A DNA stretch of 17,110 bases from Acetobacteraceae bacterium. GTDB taxonomy: Bacteria; Pseudomonadota; Alphaproteobacteria; Acetobacterales; Acetobacteraceae. The position numbers and the translations under genes were made by a program. Below, piece after piece: positions 7,913 to 14,722 of the stretch. Positions within the stretch are counted from its first letter, which is position 1, and each line of letters starts with the position of its first letter. A model generated the notes under the pieces. It saw only the letters and a program-made list of their open reading frames with translations. It was not told where the DNA came from and ran no database searches. The DNA lies in NCBI GenBank assembly GCA_020853405.1, contig JADYYZ010000127.1, positions 1-17,110 on the forward strand, written 5' to 3'.

Positions 7913-9475
7913 ATGAACCTTGCGCATTTCCTGACCCAGACCGCGCAACGCCTGCCCGAGCGGCCGGCGCTGATCTGGGGTGAGCGGCAATGGAACTGGC
8001 GCGAACTGGAACGGCGCAGCGCTGCCCTTGCCGCGGGCCTTGCCGGGCTTGGCGTGGCCAAGGGCGAGCGCGTGCTGGTGCACAGCAAGAACGGCAACGA
8101 GATGGTCGAGGCGATGTTCGCCTGCTTCCGCCTCGGCGCCGTGTTCGTGCCCGCCAATTTCCGCCTGCTGCCGGCCGAGGTCGTCGAGCTCGCAGGGACC
8201 GCCAGGGCCAGCCTGTTCCTGTGCCACGGCCATTTCCCGGACCACGCCGCGGCGGTGGTGGCAGCGGGCGCGGTCGGGCGGGTGGTGCGGATCGGCCCGG
8301 GGACGCTGGGTTCGACCTCGGTCGCTGCCCTGGTCGAGGCCAACCTCGACCGGCCCGCGCCGACTGCCGCCGTGGAGTACGACGATCCATGCTGGTTCTT
8401 CTTCACCAGCGGCACTACCGGCAGGTCGAAGGCGGCGGTGCTGACGCACGGCCAGATGGCGTTCGTGATCACGAACCACCTGTGCGACCTGATGCCCGGC
8501 ACGACCGAGGCGGATGCCTCGCTGGTGGTGGCACCGCTGTCGCACGGCGCCGGCGTGCACCTGCTTGCGCAGGTGGCGCGCGGGGCGGTCTCGGTACTGC
8601 CGGCGACCGAGCGGTTCGATATCGACGAGGCCTGGCGCCTGGTGGCCCGGCATCGGGTGAGCAACATGTTCACCGTGCCGACCATCCTGAAGATGCTTGC
8701 CGAGGATCCGTCCGTCGACCGGCACGACCATTCCAGCCTGCGCTACGTCATTTACGCCGGGGCGCCGATGTATCGCGAGGATCAGAAACTCATCCTGGCG
8801 AAGCTCGGCAAGGTGGTGGTGCAGTATTTCGGCCTGGGCGAGGTGACCGGCAACATCACGGTGCTGCCACCCCGGCTGCACGAGGCCGGCGACGACTGGG
8901 CGCTGGCAGGCAGTTGCGGCTTCGCGCGCACCGGCATGCAGGTGTCGATCCAGGATGGCGAAGGCCGCGAGCTGGCGCCCGGCGAGACCGGGGAAATCTG
9001 CGTGATCGGGCCCGCCGTGTTCGCCGGCTATTTCGACAACGATGCGGCCAACGAAGCGAGTTTCCGCGACGGCTGGTTCCGCACCGGCGATCTCGGCCAT
9101 ATGGATCCGCACGGGTTCGTCTACATCACCGGCCGCGCCTCCGACATGTACATTTCCGGCGGATCGAACATCTATCCGCGCGAGATCGAGGAGAAGATCC
9201 TGGCGCATCCCGACATCGCCGAGGTCGCGGTGCTGGGTGTGCCCGATCCGAAATGGGGCGAGGTGGGTGTCGCGGTGTGCGTGCCGCGCGACGGCGCGCG
9301 GGTGAACGAAGCGGGGCTGCTGGCGTGGCTGGAGCCGAAGATCGCCCGCTACAAACTGCCGCGCCGCGTGGTGTTCTGGGAGGCGCTGCCGAAATCGGGT
9401 TACGGCAAGGTGCCCAAGCGCCTGGTGCGCGACGAGCTGTTCGCACGCGGCGATCTCGCCAGGCCGGCGGCCTGA
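7913..9475 (+). CDS. AMP-forming acyl-CoA ligase (ANL superfamily)
   Basis: A 520-residue enzyme that activates a carboxylic acid to its CoA thioester via an acyl-adenylate. Motifs in order: the phosphate loop SGTTGRSK at 166-173, the aromatic/acid-binding region YFGLGEVTGN, GWFRTGDLGHMDPHGFVYITGRASD with the ATP-ribose Asp, SGGSNIYPREIEE at the hinge, and catalytic Lys499 in SGYGKVPKR near the C-terminus. All catalytic residues look intact. Start choice: GTG 7865 would overlap the thiolase stop (GTGA) and add 16 residues of low-complexity sequence. ATG 7913 begins with MNLAHFLTQTAQRLPERPAL, which is where family similarity starts, so it is preferred; neither has a clear Shine-Dalgarno. Its stop overlaps the PPC gene start. 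It probably activates the acid brought in by the TRAP system (inferred); chain or ring specificity is not predictable. Confidence 0.93.
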   Translation: MNLAHFLTQTAQRLPERPALIWGERQWNWRELERRSAALAAGLAGLGVAKGERVLVHSKNGNEMVEAMFACFRLGAVFVPANFRLLPAEVVELAGTARASLFLCHGHFPDHAAAVVAAGAVGRVVRIGPGTLGSTSVAALVEANLDRPAPTAAVEYDDPCWFFFTSGTTGRSKAAVLTHGQMAFVITNHLCDLMPGTTEADASLVVAPLSHGAGVHLLAQVARGAVSVLPATERFDIDEAWRLVARHRVSNMFTVPTILKMLAEDPSVDRHDHSSLRYVIYAGAPMYREDQKLILAKLGKVVVQYFGLGEVTGNITVLPPRLHEAGDDWALAGSCGFARTGMQVSIQDGEGRELAPGETGEICVIGPAVFAGYFDNDAANEASFRDGWFRTGDLGHMDPHGFVYITGRASDMYISGGSNIYPREIEEKILAHPDIAEVAVLGVPDPKWGEVGVAVCVPRDGARVNEAGLLAWLEPKIARYKLPRRVVFWEALPKSGYGKVPKRLVRDELFARGDLARPAA

Positions 9476-10350
9476 TGCGGCGCATCCTGCAGCCTGGGCC
9501 CGCGCCGGCCGAGCGCGCGGTGGTGGTGCCGGTACGGGCGGTGCCGGTTGAGGCAGCACTTCCCGTCGGCGTGCCGCTGCTGGACGCGCTGCATGACGTG
9601 GTGCACCGCCACGGCGCGGATGGCGCCTGCCTGTCGCTTTCCGGCGGCGCGCTTGGCCCGTTCGGCTACGTGATGCCTGCCCTGTCTCCGGATCGCGCGC
9701 ACGCCGCCTGGTACAGCGCCCCGTTCCATCCGGAGGGAGCCACGCGCTGGAAGACCGGTTGCGTCACTGTCGGCTGGCGCGACGGCGGTAAATTCTTCCA
9801 CTGCCATGGCATCTGGGCCGAGGCCGACGGCAGGCGAAGCGGCGGCCACGTACTGCCCGAGGCCAGCGTGATCGCTGCGCCGATCCGTGCTTCGGGCGCG
9901 GTGATCTTCGGCGCGCGCTTCGAGGTGGTCGCGGACGCCGAGACCGGGTTCCACCTGTTCGAACCGGTCGCGATCGAAGCCGCGCCGCCCGCCTCCAATG
10001 CCCTGGCGATCCGCCTGCGCCCGAACCAGGACATCACGCTGGCCCTGGAGGCGGTCGGGCGGGCCACCGGTTTCCGCCGCGCAGGTGTGCCCGGAGGCGT
10101 CGGCAGCATCATCGGCGCGCGCTTCGCCGACGGAACCGCGACGGAGCCCTTCGCGACCGAGCTGTTCGTCACCGAAGCCGACCTGCGGTGCGACGAAGCC
10201 GCGGGGCGGGAGAGCCGCCTCGCGGTTGCGCTGGTCGATCTGACCGGGGCGCTGTCCGAGGGGCCACTGGTGCGCGGCGACAATCCCATCCTGATGACGC
10301 TGGAGCTGGTGCTGACGCTGCCGCCTGGCACCCGCTGGCACCCGCCCTAG
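9475..10350 (+). CDS. Tandem PPC-domain (DUF296/PCC) protein
   Basis: A 291-residue protein that appears to hold two PPC domains. The first (about 35-165) keeps the bacterial/archaeal metal-site pattern: His109 and His111 (HCHG) and His125 (SGGH), which in single-domain homologues coordinates a metal. The second (about 176-285) has the fold-typical start LRPNQDITLALEAVGRATGFRRAGV cut across its helix, then GVGSI, but its counterpart of the histidine motif has none (ALVDLTGALSEGPLV), so it is probably a degenerate structural half. There is no signal peptide, so it is cytosolic. PPC domains form trimers in other bacteria and are fused to AT-hooks in plants; the bacterial role is poorly defined. 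ATG 9475 overlaps the ligase stop (TGATG) with no clear Shine-Dalgarno, implying coupled translation and a linked function. The family call is by eye and reasonably confident. Confidence 0.75.
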   Translation: MRRILQPGPAPAERAVVVPVRAVPVEAALPVGVPLLDALHDVVHRHGADGACLSLSGGALGPFGYVMPALSPDRAHAAWYSAPFHPEGATRWKTGCVTVGWRDGGKFFHCHGIWAEADGRRSGGHVLPEASVIAAPIRASGAVIFGARFEVVADAETGFHLFEPVAIEAAPPASNALAIRLRPNQDITLALEAVGRATGFRRAGVPGGVGSIIGARFADGTATEPFATELFVTEADLRCDEAAGRESRLAVALVDLTGALSEGPLVRGDNPILMTLELVLTLPPGTRWHPP

Positions 10351-10529
10351 CGGATGCATGGAACGGGTTGCGCGGTGCTGCTGGTGGAGGATGGCGCCCT
10401 TCCACGAGTAGTGTTCGGCGTGCCCGTGGCCGGCGACGTGGAAGGCATCGGTCGGGGTTCTGGCGTGGGTGCGAGAGGCGACGCGGGCGCGCCGGAGCGC
10501 GCCGCGGCAGCGGCCGACTGCCGCACTTC
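10351..10529. other. Non-coding stretch between PPC gene and IS relic
   Basis: About 180 bp after the PPC stop with no convincing gene on either strand. Open frames cross it, but none has a recognisable protein pattern, start signal or plausible length. It may be further decayed insertion-sequence DNA or the original 3' flank of the PPC operon; nothing in it decides which. I see no clear terminator hairpin with a T-run. Confidence 0.5.
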
Positions 10530-10856
10530 GACGTTCACCTTCGTCGAACCGCTCCGCAACACGCCATGGCGGCGGGGCAGACATCGAGCACCGCACCACG
10601 AAGCCGACGCATCCCTGGACAGACGCTCCGCTCGAGCCGATGCGCCGGCCCATCAACGAGGCGACCGCCAGACGCTTCCCCTACGACAGCCACGATCAAC
10701 CTGAGCGGCACTTGGCGGCCTTCATCAGCGGCCACGTTTTCGGCAGCAGGCTCGAGCCTCTCGAGAGGCTCGTCGGGGTCGCATCCGCAACACCTGGACT
10801 TCGCGGCCAGGACGATTCACCCTCGAGCCGATCCATCCGATGCCGGGACTGAACAG
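10530..10856 (+). pseudogene. Remnant of an IS481-family transposase C-terminus
   Basis: The C-terminal part of an IS481-like DDE transposase is recognisable on the plus strand but split over frames. Frame 2 from about 10580 reads DIEHRTTKPTHPWTD, then INEATARRFPYDSHDQPERHL, up to FGSRL (ending at 10753). Frame 1 from 10780 reads RIRNTWTSRPGRFTLEPIHP, then MPGLN (10840-10854), the characteristic end of these transposases. Between the two blocks there are 29 nt where about 33 would be expected, so a frameshifting deletion or rearrangement is likely. A weaker match in frame 1 (FVEPLRNT at about 10543-10566) suggests another frame break near 10570. Residues normally conserved (WTNGQVERMNR) are altered to WTDAPLEPMRR. 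No catalytic core or terminal inverted repeat was found. It is certainly non-functional. Confidence 0.8.
10753..10772. repeat. Perfect 20-bp palindrome
   Basis: CGAGCCTCTC and its exact reverse complement abut with no spacer. The palindrome lies exactly where the transposase remnant changes frame, so it may be a scar of the event that broke the gene, or a chance duplication of the CTCGAG-rich codons (Leu-Glu-Pro-Leu-Glu-Arg). It is 88 bp before the M24 start, so a role as a binding site is conceivable but not shown. Confidence 0.85.
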
Positions 10857-10859
10857 CCG

Positions 10860-12011
10860 ATGCCCTTTCACTTCCCCCGCGCCGAGTACGACTCCCGGAT
10901 CGCGCGTGCTGCTGCCGAACTCACGGCGCGCAAGCTGGATGGCGCGCTGCTGTTCGCACCGGAAAGTCATTATTGGCTCACCGGCTACGACACGTTCGGC
11001 TTCTGCTTCTTCCAGTGCCTCTATCTCGGCGCCGACGGCCGGCTTGCGCTGCTGACCCGCTCGGCCGACCTGCGCCAGGCGCGCCACACTTCGATCATCG
11101 AGGATATCCGCGTCTGGACCGACAGTGCCGATGCCAGCCCGGGCGAGCAGCTGCGCGCGATGCTGGAAAGCCTGGGCGCGCGGCGCACGCGCCTGGGCAT
11201 CGAGACCGCGACACAGGGGCTGACGCACGCCAATGGCCGCGCAGTGCACCAGGCGTTGCGCGATTTCTGTGGGCTGATCACCTTCGACGGCGTGATCGAA
11301 GCCTTGCGCGCGGTGAAGTCGGAGGCGGAGCTCGCCTGTGTGCGCCGTGCCGCCGAACTGGCCGACGATGCCCTCGACGCGGCAACCGAGCTGGTCGGTC
11401 CCGGCGCCGACGAGGGCGGCATCCTGGCGGCGATGCAAGGCGCGGTGTTCAAGGGCGGCGGTGACTATCCGGGCAACGAATTCATCATCGGTTCGGGCAG
11501 CGATGCGCTGCTGTGCCGCTACAAGTCCGGCCGGCGGCGCCTGGATGCCGAGGACCAGATCACGCTGGAATTCGCCGGCAGTTTCCGCCGCTACCATAGC
11601 GCGCTGATGCGCACCTTGTGTGTCGGCCGGGCCACGCCCCGCCATCGCGCGCTGCACGCCGCCTGCCACGACGCCCTGCTCGCCTGCGAGGCGGAGCTTC
11701 GTCCCGGCCGCACCGCGGGCGATGTGTTCGCCGCGCACGCGCGCGTGCTGGATGCCGCCGGGCTCGCGGAGCACCGCCTGAACGCCTGTGGCTATTCGCT
11801 GGGCGCGCGATTCACGCCGAGCTGGATGGACCCGCCGATGTGCTATGCGGCCAACCCGTTCGTTCTGGTGCCGAACATGGTGATGTTCCTGCACATGATC
11901 GTGATGGACAGTTCGTCGGGCACAGCGATGACGCTCGGCCGGACCAGCGTCATCACCGGGGCGGGGTCGGACGTGCTGTCCCGCCACGATATCAGGCTGC
12001 TGGTGTTCTAG
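10860..12011 (+). CDS. M24-family hydrolase, creatinase/ectoine-hydrolase (DoeA)-like, lacking metal ligands
   Basis: A 383-residue complete pita-bread-fold protein. The N-terminal creatinase domain (about 1-140) includes the typical HYWLTGYDTFGF segment; the M24 domain follows to about 375. True aminopeptidases use two Asp, one His and two Glu for metals. Here the first Asp position reads LEFAGS (Glu237), the second falls in RYHSALMRT (246-252) without Asp, and GHGIG is GYSLG (311-315). This pattern resembles creatinase and ectoine hydrolase, which hydrolyse C-N bonds of small molecules without metal, rather than Xaa-Pro peptidases. It is cytosolic, with no signal peptide. ATG 10860 comes 6 nt after the last recognisable codon of the IS481 relic, with no strong Shine-Dalgarno, so its original promoter may have been lost or replaced. 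The exact substrate is unknown. Confidence 0.85.
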   Translation: MPFHFPRAEYDSRIARAAAELTARKLDGALLFAPESHYWLTGYDTFGFCFFQCLYLGADGRLALLTRSADLRQARHTSIIEDIRVWTDSADASPGEQLRAMLESLGARRTRLGIETATQGLTHANGRAVHQALRDFCGLITFDGVIEALRAVKSEAELACVRRAAELADDALDAATELVGPGADEGGILAAMQGAVFKGGGDYPGNEFIIGSGSDALLCRYKSGRRRLDAEDQITLEFAGSFRRYHSALMRTLCVGRATPRHRALHAACHDALLACEAELRPGRTAGDVFAAHARVLDAAGLAEHRLNACGYSLGARFTPSWMDPPMCYAANPFVLVPNMVMFLHMIVMDSSSGTAMTLGRTSVITGAGSDVLSRHDIRLLVF

Positions 12012-12039
12012 CGATCGAGGGCGAGGGGCCGGCGGCGGA

Positions 12040-12053
12040 GGGGCGCACGCCCC
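12040..12053. terminator. GC hairpin between convergent genes (weak terminator candidate)
   Basis: GGGGC-GCAC-GCCCC lies in the 61-bp gap between the M24 stop and the end of the convergent 102-aa gene. No T-run follows on either strand, so it is at best a weak bidirectional terminator. Confidence 0.3.
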
Positions 12054-12072
12054 GGCCGATCCGGCAAGGGAA

Positions 12073-12381
12073 CTATCCGGTCAGGGCGGCTTCGGCCCGG
12101 CGCACCGCGGTCAGCGGCAGCGTGGCGCGGCCGACCACCTGCGTGCCGATCACCGCCAGCCAGTTCTCGCCCTCGGGAGGGGTGCTGGGCAGCAGCCGCA
12201 CCACACGGGCTTCATCGTCGAGCGCCACGGCGCGATAGAGCCGCCAGCCGGTCCACATCGGCCCCTGAAGCAGAACGACGCGGGCGATGGCCTCGCCCGC
12301 GTCGTCACATCCGATCCATTCGAGAGCGCGATCCCCGCTCCCGTCTTCCGTGCGGCCCCGCTGCCAGCGAAGCCGGGTCAT
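12073..12381 (-). CDS. Small protein of unknown function (102 aa)
   Basis: I do not recognise this family. The frame encodes 102 residues starting at ATG 12381, 30 bp after the EF-G stop on the same strand, so it could be a distal member of that transcript. It is a mixed alpha/beta-like composition without signal peptide, membrane segment or cysteine pair: a basic start (MTRLRWQRGR), an acidic middle, and regular hydrophobic alternation (RVVLLQGPMWTGWRLYRAVAL) suggesting beta strands. There is no good Shine-Dalgarno sequence. Support for a real gene is the orderly amino-acid composition and the fit to the space between EF-G and the M24 gene; the plus-strand frames there look like noise. No function is proposed. 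Confidence 0.55.
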   Translation of the reverse strand: MTRLRWQRGRTEDGSGDRALEWIGCDDAGEAIARVVLLQGPMWTGWRLYRAVALDDEARVVRLLPSTPPEGENWLAVIGTQVVGRATLPLTAVRRAEAALTG

Positions 12382-12411
12382 CAGCAGATCGCCCCGGTGG
12401 TCAAAAGACCC

Positions 12412-14496
12412 TCATGCGCTCTTTGCCATGATCTCGTCGGCGATGTTGCGGGGCACCGGGTCATAGTGGTGGAACTGCATGGTGAAGCTGGCGCGCCCCT
12501 TGGTCATGCTCCTCAGGTCGGAAATGTAGCCGAACATCTCCTTCAGCGGAACATGCGCGCGCACCACCACGCTGGTGGCCGCCATCTCCTGGTTCTGGAT
12601 CATGCCGCGCCGGCGGTTCAGGTCGCCCACCACGTCGCCGACATGGTCGGGCGGGGTGGTCACCTCGACGTCCATGATCGGCTCGAGAATCACCGGCGCC
12701 GCCTTCTTCATGCCTTCGCGGAAGCACGCCTTGGCGGCGATCTCGAACGCCAGCGCCGAGGAGTCGACGTCGTGGTATTTTCCGTCGAGCAGGGTGAACT
12801 TGAAGTCGACGGTCGGGAAGCCGGCCAGCACGCCGGTGGTGGACTGGGCCTTGATGCCCTTGTCGACCGCCGGGATGTACTCCTTCGGCACCGAGCCGCC
12901 GACGACCTTGTTCTCGAACACGATGCCGCCGTTGCGCTCCAGCGGCTCGAACGCGACCTTCACCTCGGCGTACTGGCCGGACCCGCCCGACTGCTTCTTG
13001 TGGGTATAGGTCTCGGTGTGCGGGCGCGAGATGGTCTCGCGGTAGGCGACCTGCGGGGCACCGACCGCGGCATCGACGCCATACTCGCGCCGCAGCCGAT
13101 CGACGATGATTTCCAGATGCAGCTCGCCCATGCCGGAGAGGATGGTCTGGCCGCTTTCCTGGTCGGTGCGAAGCCGCAAGGATGGGTCCTCGCCCGCGAG
13201 TTTCTGCAACGCCAGCGTCATCTTCTCGACCGCTTCCTTGGTCTTGGGCTCGACCGAGACGTCGATCACCGGCACCGGGAAGGCCATGCGCTCCAGCACC
13301 ACCGGGTCGCCCTGCGCGGCCAGGGTGTCGCCGGTGCCGGTATCCTTCAGCCCGACGAAGGCGACGATGTCGCCGGCATAGACCTCCTTGATCTCGGCGC
13401 GCTTGTCGGCGTGCATCTGGAACATGCGCCCGATGCGTTCCTTGTGGCCCTTGGTGGTGTTCAGCACCATGTCGCCGGACGCGAGCTTGCCGGAATAGAC
13501 GCGCACGAAGGTCAGCGTGCCGTACTTGTCGTTGATGATCTTGAAGGCGAGGCCGGCGAACGGCGCGTCGTCATCGACGGCGACGCGGCGGCGCTCGGCG
13601 TTCTCGTCCTCGCCCTCCTCGGCAGCGACCTTGATACCCGGCACGTCCATCGGGCTTGGCAGATAGTCGAGAACGGCATCCAGCAGCGTCTGCACGCCCT
13701 TGTTCTTGAACGACGTGCCGCACAGCACAGGGCGGAAGGTGCCGCCGATCGTGCCCTTCTTGATGCAACGCTTCAGGGTGGCGACCGCGACGTCGCCCTT
13801 CTCGAAATATTCCTCCATCGCGGCGTCGTCGAGCGAGAGCGCGGTATCCAGCAGCGCCTGGCGATACTCCGCCGCCTTGGCCTTCAGCTCGTCGGGGATC
13901 GGCGCGTCGTGGAACTTGGCCCCGAGCTCGCCGCCTTCCCACACCACCGCCTTCATTTCGACAAGGTCGACCAGGCCGACGAACTGGTCCTCGGTGCCGA
14001 TCGGCAGCTGCAGTTCCAGCGGCACGATGCCGAGCTTGTCCTTGAGCGTCTGCACCGCGCGATAGAAATCGGCGCCGGTGCGGTCCATCTTGTTGATGTA
14101 GACGAGGCGCGGGACGTTGTAGCGGTCGGCGAGCCGCCAGTTGGTCTCGCTCTGCGGCTGCACCCCGGCGACGCCCTCGATGATGAACACCGCGCCATCG
14201 AGCACGCGCAAGCTGCGGTTCACCTCGATGTTGAAGTCGATGTGGCCCGGCGTGTCGATGATGTTGATGCGGTGGTCCTTCCACTCGCAGGTGACCGCGG
14301 CCGAGGTGATGGTGATGCCGCGCTCGCGCTCCTGGTCCATGTAGTCGGTGGTGGTGTTGCCGTCGTGCACCTCGCCGGCCTTGTGGCTGACGCCGGTGTA
14401 GTAGAGGATCCGCTCGGTCGTGGTGGTCTTGCCCGCGTCGATATGCGCGGTGATGCCGATATTGCGGATCTTCTCGAGCGGCGTCGTTCGGGGCAC
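12412..14496 (-). CDS. fusA: Translation elongation factor G (probable paralogue outside the str operon)
   Basis: A complete 694-residue EF-G: a GTPase that drives tRNA-mRNA translocation on the ribosome and helps recycling. G motifs are AHIDAGKT at 17-24, RGITIT at 59-64, DTPGH at 81-85 and NKMD at 135-138. Domain II follows from about 310, domain IV has KQSGGSGQYAEVKV, and the C-terminus is the normal YDPVPRNIADEIMAK region. The start is GTG 14496, not the in-frame ATG 14508 or anything further upstream: GGAGG (complement of 14502-14506) is 5 nt before the GTG, and the protein then begins MPRTTPLEKIRNIGI as in relatives. It stands alone, without rpsL, rpsG or tuf nearby. Residues such as DYMDQERERG and HIDFNIEVNRSLR differ from the usual primary EF-G (DWMEQEQERG, HVDFTxEVERSLR), so a second EF-G is likely. 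Confidence 0.93.
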   Translation of the reverse strand: MPRTTPLEKIRNIGITAHIDAGKTTTTERILYYTGVSHKAGEVHDGNTTTDYMDQERERGITITSAAVTCEWKDHRINIIDTPGHIDFNIEVNRSLRVLDGAVFIIEGVAGVQPQSETNWRLADRYNVPRLVYINKMDRTGADFYRAVQTLKDKLGIVPLELQLPIGTEDQFVGLVDLVEMKAVVWEGGELGAKFHDAPIPDELKAKAAEYRQALLDTALSLDDAAMEEYFEKGDVAVATLKRCIKKGTIGGTFRPVLCGTSFKNKGVQTLLDAVLDYLPSPMDVPGIKVAAEEGEDENAERRRVAVDDDAPFAGLAFKIINDKYGTLTFVRVYSGKLASGDMVLNTTKGHKERIGRMFQMHADKRAEIKEVYAGDIVAFVGLKDTGTGDTLAAQGDPVVLERMAFPVPVIDVSVEPKTKEAVEKMTLALQKLAGEDPSLRLRTDQESGQTILSGMGELHLEIIVDRLRREYGVDAAVGAPQVAYRETISRPHTETYTHKKQSGGSGQYAEVKVAFEPLERNGGIVFENKVVGGSVPKEYIPAVDKGIKAQSTTGVLAGFPTVDFKFTLLDGKYHDVDSSALAFEIAAKACFREGMKKAAPVILEPIMDVEVTTPPDHVGDVVGDLNRRRGMIQNQEMAATSVVVRAHVPLKEMFGYISDLRSMTKGRASFTMQFHHYDPVPRNIADEIMAKSA

Positions 14497-14501
14497 GTCG
14501 G

Positions 14502-14506
14502 CCTCC
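14502..14506 (-). promoter_or_regulatory. Shine-Dalgarno that fixes the fusA GTG start
   Basis: The minus strand reads GGAGG here, 5 nt upstream of GTG 14496. The upstream in-frame ATG at 14508 has no such site and itself overlaps this element, so the GTG is the likely initiator. Confidence 0.8.
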
Positions 14507-14536
14507 ATCTGGGAACTGGGCAACAGCATAGCACAA

Positions 14537-14574
14537 CGGCGGCCCCCCGCCCTGTTCCGAACAGGGGGCCGCCG
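14537..14574 (-). terminator. Strong GC hairpin between lipoprotein gene and fusA
   Basis: A 10-bp perfect stem (14537-14546 with 14565-14574) is extended after a 5-nt bulge by a 5-bp inner stem (14552-14556 with 14560-14564) and a CCG loop. Read leftward, it lies 149 bp after the lipoprotein stop and about 40 nt before the fusA GTG. The following sequence (TTGTGCTATGCTGTTG) is only moderately T-rich. It may terminate the lipoprotein transcript, or be a leader structure of fusA if that gene is transcribed from further upstream. The structure is certain; the function is not. Confidence 0.45.
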
Positions 14575-14722
14575 CGGCTTTCCGGGTGGGCCGATATGGC
14601 CGAAGGGCTGCCGTATTGCAAGCCCGGACCGGCTATGCAACGGCGGCGTGGCCGGCGCCGGGTCGCGATTTTTCCCGCCCGCGGCCGAACTCTGCCCAGC
14701 TGTGTCGTTCCGGGCGGGCGGT

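Larger units (their letters stand above)
14497..14722. other. Gap between lipoprotein gene and fusA
   Basis: A 226-bp stretch upstream of fusA. Besides the Shine-Dalgarno site and the strong hairpin, it holds a weak minus-strand promoter-like pair: TTGCAT (complement of 14635-14640), then AATACG about 17 bp downstream, just upstream of the hairpin. If real, the hairpin would lie in the fusA leader. No ORF in it is convincing. Confidence 0.35.

Noticed and set aside
6540..8390. Long minus-strand extension of the dctP frame, antisense to the thiolase and ligase
   Set aside because: The dctP start at 6539 has a canonical Shine-Dalgarno and signal peptide; the upstream extension is Arg/His/Pro-rich, lacks domains and is a GC-rich shadow of real plus-strand genes.
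9400..10656. Minus-strand frame with a His-rich patch (AGHGHAEHY) resembling a metal-binding or cupin motif
   Set aside because: It runs antisense through the PPC gene and the IS relic; the patch has no cupin spacing and no supporting start or neighbours.
10354..10852. Plus-strand ORFs in the PPC-M24 gap as intact genes
   Set aside because: The recognisable parts are fragments of an IS481 transposase in different frames; the rest shows no protein pattern.
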